A stretch of DNA of 64,000 nt, from contig OZ244780.1 of the NCBI GenBank assembly GCA_965219565.1, forward strand, positions 3,038,001 to 3,102,000, given 5' to 3'. The stretch comes from DAOUJI01 sp965219565. GTDB taxonomy: Bacteria; Chloroflexota; Dehalococcoidia; Lucifugimonadales; JAGWBF01. Positions 8,100 through 16,568 of this stretch are shown here, in pieces. Each line of letters begins with the position of its first letter. Position 1 is the first letter of the stretch. The notes below the pieces were generated by a model. The model was given only the letters and a program-made list of their open reading frames with translations. It ran no database searches and was not told the origin of the DNA. The translations under genes were made by a program, and so were the position numbers.

Positions 8100-9071
8100 C
8101 TATTGCAAGATGCTAACGTAGGCTTCTTCCAGGGTCGGTTCCCGCAAGACCAGGCTCTCTATCGCATCAGCGCCGACTATCTCCTCAATTCGCGGCCTGA
8201 CATCGGCTCCCGCCTCCACGAAAACGGCGAACCTCTGGAAGACGCCTTCAACGGACGTTTCGACTCGGCGCACCCCGTCTACGCCGGACAACTCCTCCGC
8301 CAAGCTAGCTCTGGTCCGGTTCACAACGATCTCGATTATTGCCACCCGGCTGAAGTTTCGCTTGATTTCGTTGGGAGTTCCTAGGGCGACCAGCCTGCCT
8401 TTATCAATTAGGGCGATGGTGTCGCACAGCATGTCGGCCTCAAGCATGTAGTGAGTTGTCAGGAAGATCGTCTTACCCTGGTTAACAAGCTCAGGGATGT
8501 ATTGGCGGAGCTCCTGCGCCCCGATGGGGTCCAGGCCGATGGTAGGCTCGTCCATGAAAATGACCTCGGGATCAGTTAAAAGCCCCCGAGCGATGTGGAG
8601 CCTCTGCTTCATCCCGCGGGAATACTGTTCTACTGGGGTATCGCCGTCTCCCTTCAGCCCGACTCGCTCCAGCAGCTCGTTCGCGCGAGCTTCCGCTGTT
8701 TTCGGATTCAAGTGGTTCAGCGCCCCGAAGTACCGGATGTTCTGTTTGCCGGTGAGCCTCCCGTAGAGTCCACGGTCCCCCCCGAGGATGAACCCGATGC
8801 GTTCCCGCACCTGCTTGGCTTGTTTGACCACGTCATACCCCAAGACCCTGGCGTTCCCGTGGGTCGGCGTCAGGAGGGTTGAGAGTATCCTAACGGTTGT
8901 GGTCTTGCCCGCTCCGTTGGGACCCAGAAGTCCGAACACAGAGGTCCTGGCAACCTGTATGGACAAGTCGACAAGAGCCTCCGTCTCCCGGCCTCGACCG
9001 ATGATGGAGCCGGACCGATACACCCGGCTCAGGTTTTCACATTCGACGGCGTAGTCGTTCATTGCAGCCAT
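8100..9071 (-). CDS. ABC exporter ATP-binding protein (DrrA-like)
   Basis: ATPase subunit of an ABC-2 exporter, 323 aa. It shows Walker A GPNGAGKTTT, the Q-loop, signature YSRGMKQRL, Walker B VIFMDEPTIGLDP and the H-loop TTHYM, followed by the extra C-terminal domain typical of drug/polyketide exporters (DrrA, NatA). It is the last gene of a minus-strand set with three permeases upstream (11530 to 9098). Substrate is unknown; drug, lipid or Na+ export are the known roles of relatives. Confidence 0.88.
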   Translation of the reverse strand: MAAMNDYAVECENLSRVYRSGSIIGRGRETEALVDLSIQVARTSVFGLLGPNGAGKTTTVRILSTLLTPTHGNARVLGYDVVKQAKQVRERIGFILGGDRGLYGRLTGKQNIRYFGALNHLNPKTAEARANELLERVGLKGDGDTPVEQYSRGMKQRLHIARGLLTDPEVIFMDEPTIGLDPIGAQELRQYIPELVNQGKTIFLTTHYMLEADMLCDTIALIDKGRLVALGTPNEIKRNFSRVAIIEIVVNRTRASLAEELSGVDGVRRVETSVEGVFQRFAVFVEAGADVRPRIEEIVGADAIESLVLREPTLEEAYVSILQ

Positions 9072-9097
9072 TTAACCTTCCGAAACAGATAGTTAGC

Positions 9098-9892
9098 TTA
9101 GATCGCACTCTCGTAGGCGCCGATTCGCTTTGCGTTGACCTCTAGCAACCTGAACAGGACTCCCCCAGCCACCATATAGCATAGACCCAAGACCAGTTCA
9201 TAGAGAATATCGTCTTTGACGGCTCCCATTCCAGCGCCTGCGACCGATTCTCGAAGTCCGGAGAGGCCGTGGGTCAGGGGAAGGACGTGGCCGATCTCAC
9301 CCAAGAGCCCGGGCAATTCGCTGGTGGGGATAATAACCCCAGTGAGGGTCAGAAGGATTCCGTGGGAGAATGTACTGAGGATGGCCCAATCCCAAAGGGC
9401 CATGGAGAAGTTGCCTAGGAACATCGCGAAGGACAAGCACGAGAACGTTACGAGCGCAAACAAAAGGACCAGCGCCGGCCAGTTTGCCTGGGACAGGTCC
9501 AGATTAAGCAGCAACCAGCCGAAGAATAGGGAGATGGAGGCTGTGAAAATGCCGTTGGGGTAATGCAACAGTCCTTTGCTCCAATAGCCTGTCCATCTGT
9601 TTGAACGAGAGGCGTACAGCAGCGACAGCGTTCCGAAAGCGCGCTCATAGAAGAAGGACTGGATAATCCCTCCGGAGAGGATTACTGGGATCCCATAGGC
9701 TGCGGCGCCCAATATGTAAGAGTCTTCAGATCCGGAGTTACCGGCGAATCTACCTGTCAGGGTAAGCATTACGACCAGTATTACCGGAGCAATGAAGACG
9801 TTTGAGATGTAGGCAGGCCAGTTCAGCCATAAAAACAGACCTTTATAGGAGTAGTACGACTGGAGTGAAAGGTTCTTAAGCGCTGCCCCCAT
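9098..9892 (-). CDS. ABC-2 permease, paralogue A
   Basis: A 264-aa ABC-2 type membrane protein with about six hydrophobic segments, beginning MGAALKNLSLQSYYSYKG at ATG 9892. It differs from the neighbouring permease B at about 45 of 264 positions counted by eye, and the two genes have the same length. Differences are clustered, while residues 1-37 and a central 43-residue stretch (SLFFGWLL...FLGNFS) are identical and nearly identical in DNA, which points to recent duplication plus gene conversion. Probably pairs with paralogue B or the 10751 permease in one exporter. Confidence 0.85.
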   Translation of the reverse strand: MGAALKNLSLQSYYSYKGLFLWLNWPAYISNVFIAPVILVVMLTLTGRFAGNSGSEDSYILGAAAYGIPVILSGGIIQSFFYERAFGTLSLLYASRSNRWTGYWSKGLLHYPNGIFTASISLFFGWLLLNLDLSQANWPALVLLFALVTFSCLSFAMFLGNFSMALWDWAILSTFSHGILLTLTGVIIPTSELPGLLGEIGHVLPLTHGLSGLRESVAGAGMGAVKDDILYELVLGLCYMVAGGVLFRLLEVNAKRIGAYESAI

Positions 9893-9954
9893 CTCAGAAC
9901 CTGACCACACTAGTAGCCACTTAACCTTCCCGGACCATTGGTCTACAGACCGGT

Positions 9955-10749
9955 TTAAATTGCGCTTTCGTAGGTTCCGGTGCGCTTCGCATTGGCCTCT
10001 AACACCCTGAACAGGGCTCCCCCAGCCAGCATATAGCTTAGCCCCAATGCCAGTTCGTAAAGAATGTCGCCTCTGACGTCCCCCAACCCAGCCCCCGCAA
10101 CTGATTCTCGAAGTCCGGAGAGCCCGTGGGTCAGAGGAAGGATGTGGCCAATCTCACCGAAGATCCCTGGCAATTCACTGGTGGGAACAATCACCCCGGT
10201 GAGACTCAAAAGTATTCCATTGGCGCAGGTGAGTCCGATAAACCAGTCCCGGAAGGCAATGGAAAAGTTTCCGAGGAACATCGCGAAGGACAAGCACGAG
10301 AACGTCACGAGCGCAAACAAAAGGACCAGCGCTGGCCAGTTTGCCTGAGAAAGGTCCAGATTAAGCAACAACCACCCGAAGAATAGGGAAGTGGCGGCTG
10401 TGAGGATGCCGTTGGGGTAATGCAACAGCCCTTTGCTCCAATAGCTCATCAATCTGTTCGACCGAGAGGCGTAGATCATCGACAACGTTCCGAAAGCGCG
10501 CTCGTAGAAGAAGGACTGGAGAATCCCTCCGCACAGAATGGCGGCAATCCCGTAGGTCGCAACGCCCAGGATGTAGGAGTCTCCAGACTCCGAGGCGCCG
10601 GCGAATTTACCCGTAAGAGTCAGCATCACCACCAGGACCACCGGAGCAATGAATACGTTTGAGATGTACGCAGGCCAGTTCAGCCACAGAAACAGACCTT
10701 TGTACGAGTAATACGACTGGAGTGAAAGGTTCTTAAGCGCCGCGCCCAT
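9955..10749 (-). CDS. ABC-2 permease, paralogue B
   Basis: The tandem copy of permease A, also 264 aa. The ATG at 10749 is chosen because it matches the start of paralogue A and lies one base after the stop of the upstream permease; the longer frame upstream of it is out-of-frame coding sequence of that gene. Hydrophobic helices alternate with short loops, and FGEIGHILPLTHGLSGLRESVAG near the C-terminus is the conserved ABC-2 loop. Two near-identical half-permeases could form a heterodimer, or one could be redundant. Confidence 0.85.
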   Translation of the reverse strand: MGAALKNLSLQSYYSYKGLFLWLNWPAYISNVFIAPVVLVVMLTLTGKFAGASESGDSYILGVATYGIAAILCGGILQSFFYERAFGTLSMIYASRSNRLMSYWSKGLLHYPNGILTAATSLFFGWLLLNLDLSQANWPALVLLFALVTFSCLSFAMFLGNFSIAFRDWFIGLTCANGILLSLTGVIVPTSELPGIFGEIGHILPLTHGLSGLRESVAGAGLGDVRGDILYELALGLSYMLAGGALFRVLEANAKRTGTYESAI

Positions 10750-10750
10750 A

Positions 10751-11530
10751 TCAGAACCTTCCCACGGTTCCGCTGCGCTTGAGGCTTTCTTCGACCTTGC
10801 GAAACATGAAATATGTAAAGCCCATAAAAGCCATTGACAACCCCATTGCGACTCCCCAGTCGCCAACGATTCTTGCAGCCGATTCTCCCTCCCGGACGGA
10901 GCGTATTACGCCGTCCATCGCCCAGGAGGTCGGCAGAATATGGGCGACGACCTGGGCCTCACTAGACAGCTGGGAGATGGGATAGAGGAACCCACTGAGC
11001 GCAGTGCCCAAAGGCAGCAAGGCGTTAAAGAACCCTGGGCGACCTTTAACGAGAACGAACAGAGGTGCGAATAGATACCCCACTGCCATGATGCTCCATG
11101 CGGCCACCGCCATTGAGACCACCAGGTGAAAGGGGCGCTCTACCTCAATCAGGTCCCGAGAGATCAACAGCACAGTCATAAAGGCAATCAGAGCGCCAGG
11201 GATGGTCATCGCCAGGTGGGCCATAGATTTGACTAACATCACAATGGGCAGCGGGGTGCGAGAGACCAGTGTATGGTCCACGGTTCCAGAATCGAATTCA
11301 TGAGCCAGCGACCGGCCGGAAAGGAAGAAGGAGAATTGCCACATCGGCATCAGGACCACGCCTATTGAGATGTAGGCCAATGGTTCCGAGTCCACGCTCT
11401 GCGTTGCAATCCAGGTCACGACTGCAACCAGCGGCACAGCCGCAACGGAGGACGAGACGAAGACTCCCCGGCTTACGACGATACGGAGGTGTATGGCAAA
11501 TATTGTGGGAAGTGCGTGAAGATAGCTCAT
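10751..11530 (-). CDS. ABC-2 permease, divergent third subunit
   Basis: A 259-aa ABC-2 membrane protein with six predicted helices and the conserved late loop SSEAQVVAHILPTSWAMDGVIRSV. It is only distantly similar to paralogues A and B and is the first gene of the exporter operon, starting at ATG 11530. Gene order permease C, B, A, ATPase with gaps of 1-60 nt indicates one transcript. The likely ancestral complex is one C-type and one A/B-type permease plus the ATPase; the A/B duplication gives an extra subunit. Confidence 0.85.
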   Translation of the reverse strand: MSYLHALPTIFAIHLRIVVSRGVFVSSSVAAVPLVAVVTWIATQSVDSEPLAYISIGVVLMPMWQFSFFLSGRSLAHEFDSGTVDHTLVSRTPLPIVMLVKSMAHLAMTIPGALIAFMTVLLISRDLIEVERPFHLVVSMAVAAWSIMAVGYLFAPLFVLVKGRPGFFNALLPLGTALSGFLYPISQLSSEAQVVAHILPTSWAMDGVIRSVREGESAARIVGDWGVAMGLSMAFMGFTYFMFRKVEESLKRSGTVGRF

Positions 11531-11653
11531 CGCGAGTTGTGCCTATCTGCTACTGCCCGAAGCAAAAACTGGCTCAATACTATTAACCATCCTGGTCGTG
11601 TTCAAGTCTGGTTTCCCGTTTTCCATGCAAGACGAGGCTTGAGTCAACATTGT

Positions 11654-11667
11654 GTTGTAAGCACAAC
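11654..11667. promoter_or_regulatory. Short palindrome upstream of ABC exporter operon
   Basis: GTTGT AAGC ACAAC is a perfect inverted repeat in the 284-nt gap before the exporter genes, about 125 nt upstream of the first ATG and near TTGACG/TTGACT sequences on the minus strand. It could be an operator for a small repressor. The rest of 11531-11814 contains only a weak hairpin (GGGTGA, 9 nt, TCACCC at 11745-11765), placed as a terminator for the gene upstream. Confidence 0.3.
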
Positions 11668-11814
11668 TACGTCAATACCCCCACAACCCAACTCTTACTT
11701 TTCCTAGGTTTGGGACAAAAGGCCACGAGAGAAATCCGCCAACTGGGTGATGGGAAAAGTCACCCACCATATACGGGAGTCGGTCTACAAGCGTCTATCA
11801 GGTCGCCTTACCGA

Positions 11815-12837
11815 TCACACTGTGACTGATTGCTTCTCCATATCTGGAAAGTATTTGCCCAGTTGAGCGGCGCTGGTCAGTCTGGCCCGCAACTTGAATG
11901 CAGCTTGGGCCGCAGGGACGTTTTCAGCTTTCCCGGCCCATGCCTTAAGAGGAGCGCTCTGGAGACCCCGGCCGAACGAGAAGCTAAGCGCCCACGGAGC
12001 ACCCACCTTGGCAGCCTCTAAGTTGATGGGGTTTGGGTTTACCGTAGCTTCGTCGTCGCTCTGTCCTCCTGAGAGAAACACGACGCCCGGAATCGCCGCC
12101 GGTATGGTCTGTTTGAAGCATTCGACAGTCGTTGCGGCGACAGTTTCGGCATCCGCCCGATTGGACGCGTCGGGAGCGCCGCCGATGCCCATGAGCATGT
12201 CTACGCCGCTTCCCGGCAAGGCCGCTTGGATTCCAGCTGCAACATCACCGTCGGTAATGAGTTTGACCCTGGCCCCGGCGGCGCGGATTGATTCCAACAG
12301 TTGCTCGTGCCTAGGCCTGACCAAGACGACGACCGTCAACGTCTCCGCCTTTCGTCTCTTGGCCTCTGCGACGTTTTTGATGTTGGCTTCCACCGATGCG
12401 TTGATGTCGATGGCGTCTCTCGCATCCTCGCCTACGGCGATTTTATTCATATAGACAACATGCTTGGGCACGTTCATCGTTCCTCGGGCTGAGAGGGCGA
12501 TGGCCGAGACAGCGCCAGGAAGACCCTTGGACCGCAGAGTCGTGCCGTCGATGGGGTCGACGGCTATGTCAACCTGAGGCGGCAAGCCGTCGCCGACCCG
12601 CTAGCCTATGTAAAGCATGGGAGCCTCGTCCTTTTCTCCCTCTCCTATCACAACGACCCCGTCCATGGAGATGGAGTCCAAGGTTAACCGCATGGCGTCA
12701 ACCGCGGATTGGTCCACCGATTCCTTATCGCCCATGACCATAAAACGCACACCTGCGATGGCAGCCGCCTCTGTCACACGCACTAGGTCCATGGCGATGT
12801 TGAGTTCTATCCCCTGTTCGCTCTTCGCTGTTGACAT
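11815..12837 (-). pseudogene. glpX: Class II fructose-1,6-bisphosphatase with in-frame amber codon
   Basis: Gluconeogenic phosphatase of the GlpX family. From ATG 12837 the first 78 codons give the usual N-terminus (MDLVRVTEAAA, GDKE, VVIGEGEKDEAPMLYIG). A TAG at 12603-12601 then replaces the codon expected for the Glu of the GEKVG/GxRVG segment, and the same frame continues without gap through RVGDG, VDIAVDPIDGTTL (substrate/metal site), KIAVG and on to the C-terminus at 11815. Total 340 codons fit the family, so only one base (GAG to TAG) is wrong. TAG ends several other genes here, so genome-wide reassignment is unlikely. It is a nonsense mutation, a consensus error, or readthrough. Confidence 0.8.
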
Positions 12838-12904
12838 GACCTAGCCTGCTTAAATGCGGCGGACAGCGGCGCCTGTAAACTCCGCTACCGCATACAAAGG
12901 GCTA

Positions 12905-12933
12905 TTGACCACTAACGAAAATATTGGTATTGT
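12905..12933 (+). promoter_or_regulatory. Promoter of inositol-phosphate synthase gene
   Basis: TTGACC (12905-12910), 17 nt, TATTGT (12928-12933), ending 8 nt before ATG 12942. The predicted transcription start is at or next to the ATG and no ribosome-binding site is present, so the mRNA may be leaderless. Confidence 0.45.
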
Positions 12934-12941
12934 CGATCATT

Positions 12942-14450
12942 ATGAACAATGCTCGGCAAATAATCAACCGTTTCGGCGGCCAGTCCTCCTTGGCGGCACT
13001 GTTGGGCAAGCGTCAAAGCACTGTGCAGCACTGGGCCAGGACCGGGAGGATACCGTCCCAGTGGCAGACGCGACTCTTGGAGCTGGGACACCGGCAGGGA
13101 GTCAGTTTAGAACCCAAGGACTTTGTCGTGGCTGGAGCTCCCGCTGTCAGCTCGGCGGACGGCAAACTTGGCGTCCTTTTGGTAGGTTTGGGGGCGGTGT
13201 CCTCTACATTCATCGCGGGCGTCGAGCACATCCGGCGCGGAACGGGGCGGCCGATAGGCTCGATCACACAAATGGCGACCATTCGCCTCGGCAAGCGGTC
13301 GGACAAGCGAACGCCGCTTATACGCGACTTCGTACCGTTGACGGGACTCAACCAACTTGTTTTCGGCGCATGGGACCCCATCTCAGACAACGCCTACGCC
13401 GCCGCTATCAAGGCCGGTGTTCTGGACCGTTACGAACAACTGGACCCCATCGCCGATTTCCTGAAGTCGATTGAACCCATGGCGGCGGTTTTCGACAACG
13501 AGTACGTAAGACGCATCGACGGCGCCAACGCCAAGGCTACAGGTTCAAAGCTCGCTTCCGTGGAGGCCATACGGAGCGATATCCGGCGTTTCAAGAAGGA
13601 GAACGATTGCGACCGACTTGTTATGGTGTGGTGCGCCTCTACCGAAAAATTCATTAAAGAGACCGAGGTCCATCAAGATATAGAGAGTTTCATTGATGGG
13701 CTTAACAACAACGACGAAAACATCTCCCCCTCCATGGTCTACGCCTACGCGGCTCTGATGGAGGGCGTTCCTTTCGCAAACGGCGCCCCCAACCTGACTG
13801 TGGACATACCAGCTATGGAACGGCTGGCTAAGAGCGAAGGAGTCCCCGTATGCGGTAAAGACTTCAAGACCGGGCAGGCTCTTGTCAAAACCGTCCTAGC
13901 GCCGATGTTGAAGGCCAGGATGCTGGGAATGGACGGCTGGTTCTCCACCAACATCCTGGGAAACCGGGACGGTGAGGTGTTGGACGATCCTGAGAACTTC
14001 AAGACGAAGGAAGAGTCCAAGCTCGGCGTTTTGGAGCACATCCTGCAACCGGACATGTATCCGGAGCTATACTCTGACGCTTACCACAAGGTGCGAATCA
14101 ACTATTACCCTCCAAGAGGGGACAATAAAGAGGGCTGGGACAACATTGATCTCTTTGGCTGGCTCGGACGAAGGATGCAGCTCAAGGTCAACTTCCTATG
14201 CTCGGACTCGGTACTGGCCGCTCCCCTAGCGCTGGACGTCGTTCTGTTCATGGACCTGGCGCAGCGCGCCGGCATGGCAGGCATACAAGAATGGCTGTCC
14301 TTCTACTTCAAGAGCCCGCAGCACGCACCGTCGGTCTATCCAGAGCACGACCTGTTCATCCAGCAGACGAAACTCAAGAACACCCTTCGGTGGCTCATCG
14401 GCGAGGACCAAATAACTCACCTGGGGATGGAATACTATCAGGGTGATTGA
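12942..14450 (+). CDS. ino1: Inositol-1-phosphate synthase with N-terminal HTH domain
   Basis: Makes myo-inositol 3-phosphate from glucose 6-phosphate (NAD+-dependent), first step to inositol lipids or solutes. From ATG 12942 the protein is 502 aa. Residues about 3-60 (INRFGGQSSLAALLGKRQSTVQHWARTGRIPSQWQTRLLELG) form a small Cro/YdaS-like helix-turn-helix. The synthase follows: LLVGLGAVSS (NAD binding), a long central domain, and GKDFKTGQALVKTVLAPMLKARMLGMDGWFSTNILGNRDG, the signature of the family. The C-terminus is complete. A DNA-binding domain on this enzyme is unusual and could allow autoregulation. Divergent from glpX, with which it shares the sugar-phosphate pool. Confidence 0.88.
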   Translation: MNNARQIINRFGGQSSLAALLGKRQSTVQHWARTGRIPSQWQTRLLELGHRQGVSLEPKDFVVAGAPAVSSADGKLGVLLVGLGAVSSTFIAGVEHIRRGTGRPIGSITQMATIRLGKRSDKRTPLIRDFVPLTGLNQLVFGAWDPISDNAYAAAIKAGVLDRYEQLDPIADFLKSIEPMAAVFDNEYVRRIDGANAKATGSKLASVEAIRSDIRRFKKENDCDRLVMVWCASTEKFIKETEVHQDIESFIDGLNNNDENISPSMVYAYAALMEGVPFANGAPNLTVDIPAMERLAKSEGVPVCGKDFKTGQALVKTVLAPMLKARMLGMDGWFSTNILGNRDGEVLDDPENFKTKEESKLGVLEHILQPDMYPELYSDAYHKVRINYYPPRGDNKEGWDNIDLFGWLGRRMQLKVNFLCSDSVLAAPLALDVVLFMDLAQRAGMAGIQEWLSFYFKSPQHAPSVYPEHDLFIQQTKLKNTLRWLIGEDQITHLGMEYYQGD

Positions 14451-14693
14451 AGCCGTTTCGGGTTCGAATTGGTCTCAGTCCCATGCTCCGTTGGCATGCG
14501 ATTGCCAGATGAAACTCGAGACTGTGCCGCTGCTGGATTGTGGGCTGTACGACCAGTGTCGGACACAGTGCGCGTCCGTCGCCTCGACGACAGACCCAAA
14601 ACGTATGCCTTCGGTAACATTTTCTCTTGCGGCAACACGAGGGGTTGACAGGCCCACGGAAGCCTGCAAAAATTGAGCGGCCCGAGAACTGAG

Positions 14694-14723
14694 TTGCTAT
14701 GGGGCATGAGAAACGCTGATACT
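14694..14723 (+). promoter_or_regulatory. Candidate promoter of the Fur/Zur gene
   Basis: TTGCTA (14694-14699), 18 nt, GATACT (14718-14723), then 7 nt to ATG 14731 with no ribosome-binding site: a possible leaderless start. An alternative TTGACA at 14645-14650 has only a weak -10. The remainder of the 280-nt gap 14451-14730 shows no gene. Confidence 0.35.
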
Positions 14724-14730
14724 CAGTACC

Positions 14731-15165
14731 ATGACCACTCCCATCACTTCACACCCGAACATCATGGCTGTCCTGGAAGACAAGGGCTACCGGCCTACCG
14801 CTCCCAGGCGTGCTATTATCCAAATCCTGGAGGTGAAGCACGAGGGCTTCACGGCCGAGGAAATCGGCAGTGAACTGCCCGGCGTGGGCAGGGCCACCAT
14901 CTTCCGGACCATCAAGCTCCTCATGGAAGTAGGCGTGATCTGCAGGCTTAACCTCCTGGACGGAGCGCCCAAGTACAGCCTCTCTAGGGTTGGTCACCAC
15001 CACCACACCGTCTGCGTCAAGTGCGGGAATGTCGGCGAATTCCGAGCCACGACGGTTGAACGCATGATGAGAGCTCTAGGCAACAACATCCCCGGCGAAA
15101 TCGTCGGACACCGCATCGAGCTCTACGTCATTTGCGACAAGTGCATTAAGGACGAGGGAGCCTAA
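14731..15165 (+). CDS. zur: Fur-family metal regulator, probably Zur
   Basis: A 144-aa Fur-family repressor. Residues 10-85 are the winged helix (LEDKGYRPTAPRRAIIQIL, then GRATIFRTIKLLMEVGVI). The dimerisation half has the HHHHTVCVKCGNVGEF metal site and the second CxxC (CDKC) near the end, giving the structural zinc site. The Zur assignment rests on context: znuA, znuC and znuB follow on the same strand, with a palindrome between. It would repress zinc uptake when zinc is plentiful. A role as Fur or Mur cannot be excluded by sequence alone. Confidence 0.82.
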   Translation: MTTPITSHPNIMAVLEDKGYRPTAPRRAIIQILEVKHEGFTAEEIGSELPGVGRATIFRTIKLLMEVGVICRLNLLDGAPKYSLSRVGHHHHTVCVKCGNVGEFRATTVERMMRALGNNIPGEIVGHRIELYVICDKCIKDEGA

Positions 15166-15205
15166 GAGAATCACATGGACACCCAAATCAATCGCTCCGC
15201 CCGCA

Positions 15206-15228
15206 TTATTGAGATTCAATATCAATAA
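15206..15228. promoter_or_regulatory. Candidate Zur/Fur operator
   Basis: TTATTGA, 9 nt, TCAATAA: perfect 7-bp arms in a 23-bp AT-rich palindrome, set in the 122-nt gap between the regulator gene and znuA. Size and position suit a Fur-family dimer site controlling znuACB. Confidence 0.55.
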
Positions 15229-15287
15229 CTTAGCCGCCCCATACCTCAACTCGGGAGAACGTTGAATCGAACGAACATTGAGCTCCG

Positions 15288-16544
15288 ATGATACTAGGTA
15301 CTAATAACGGCCTATCGCGCCTGTGGAAGACCGCGCTCCTTGCGCTATCGCTGCTCTTCACACTAACCGGATGCTCAGACAGCGCTGAGCCCATACAGAC
15401 CGCCGCACCGGCTTCGGGCACGTCAAACCCGACGGCCATGGCTCGAATGGTCAGGGTAGTCGCGACAACCAACATTGTGGCGGACTGGGTAGAGAACATC
15501 GGCGGGAACCACGTGGAGGTCTTCAGCCTGGTCCCGACCGGCGTTGACCCGCACTCATTTCAACCAGGCGCCAAGGACGTCGCCAAAATCGCCGACGCGG
15601 ACCTTGTATTGAGCGTCGGACTGGGGCTGGAAGAATCATGGCTCAAAGAGCTCGTGCAGAACGCTGTGCGTGACTCCTCGAACATCGTAGAGTTGGCCGA
15701 GGTAATCGACCCGATAGAGTTCGCCGAGTCCCATGCTGAAGAAGTGAATCTCATTGAAGGACTGAGCCACATCGTCCACAAGGTGGAAGAGAGCGAAATC
15801 AGCCCGGAAGACGGCCTAGAGGAGATCAAAAAGTTGCTCCAAAGCACCGTAAGTGAAGAAGAGAGTGAGGACCACGGGGAGGACGATGAGCTGCCGATTA
15901 TGGCCCTGGCCATAATCCAAGAGGCGCAAGCCGGTGGGATGAACCCCGACGAAGCAATAGAGGCTATTGAGGCTCTCACCGAAGAAGGCGAAGTTGCGCA
16001 CAAGGGCCACTCCCACGGCATCGAAGACCCCCACTTCTGGTTCGACCCGATTCGCGTGAAGACAGCGGTCGACGATATCGCCTCTCGCCTGTCGGAACTC
16101 GATCCGGACCGGGGCGACGCCTATAGAGCCAACGCCTCCGCATATAATGACAAGCTGGACGATCTACACACCTGGACAGAGGAGCAAGTCAGCGTCGTTC
16201 CTGAGGACCGCAGAGTACTCATAACGTCCCACGACAGCCTGGGGTACTTTGCGAATCTCTACGGGTTCGAGGTTGTTGGAGTCGTTCGATCGGTCACCAC
16301 GGAAGCCGATCCCTCTCCCGAGGACTTGGTGGACCTGGTTGAAGAGGCCGAAGAATACGGTGTCCCGGCTGTGTTCGGTGAGACAACTGTGAGCGAACGC
16401 CTGGCCAAAACTGTGGCGGCTGAATCCGGCGCCGAGTTCGTCGCGCTCTACTCAGGATCCCTAGCCGGCGGAGACTCCCCAGCTGGGACCTACCTTGGTA
16501 TGGTACGGACGAACGTGGAGCGTATAGTACAGGCGCTGAAATAA
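15288..16544 (+). CDS. znuA: Zinc ABC transporter substrate-binding lipoprotein
   Basis: Captures Zn2+ (or Mn2+) outside the membrane and delivers it to ZnuB. The 418-aa precursor has a lipoprotein signal ending LLFTLTGC. The cluster A-I fold is visible: VVATTNIVADWVENIGG, VPTGVDPHSFQPGAKDVAKIADADLVLSVG, and after the insert DPHFWFDPIRVKTAV, LITSHDSLGYFANLYGFEVVG. Metal ligands are the His residues of DPHSF, DPHFW and SHDSLGYF. Between residues about 140 and 240 there is a 90-100-residue acidic insert ending in HKGHSHG, so the protein is longer than the usual 310-330 aa; this may be a zinc-sensing loop. First gene of znuA-znuC-znuB. Confidence 0.9.
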   Translation: MILGTNNGLSRLWKTALLALSLLFTLTGCSDSAEPIQTAAPASGTSNPTAMARMVRVVATTNIVADWVENIGGNHVEVFSLVPTGVDPHSFQPGAKDVAKIADADLVLSVGLGLEESWLKELVQNAVRDSSNIVELAEVIDPIEFAESHAEEVNLIEGLSHIVHKVEESEISPEDGLEEIKKLLQSTVSEEESEDHGEDDELPIMALAIIQEAQAGGMNPDEAIEAIEALTEEGEVAHKGHSHGIEDPHFWFDPIRVKTAVDDIASRLSELDPDRGDAYRANASAYNDKLDDLHTWTEEQVSVVPEDRRVLITSHDSLGYFANLYGFEVVGVVRSVTTEADPSPEDLVDLVEEAEEYGVPAVFGETTVSERLAKTVAAESGAEFVALYSGSLAGGDSPAGTYLGMVRTNVERIVQALK

Positions 16545-16568
16545 GGCGCCGACGCGGGAGGCGACGAA

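Noticed and set aside
9955..10866. Permease B starting at 10866
   Set aside because: The extra 39 codons lie inside the upstream permease in another frame; the ATG at 10749 matches the paralogue's start.
12585..12603. Two separate genes instead of one broken glpX
   Set aside because: The second half has no ribosome-binding site or sensible start, and the two halves join in frame into one family-length protein.
14455..14480. tRNA-like GGTTCGAAT motif
   Set aside because: No matching acceptor stem, D-arm or anticodon arm could be folded around it on either strand.
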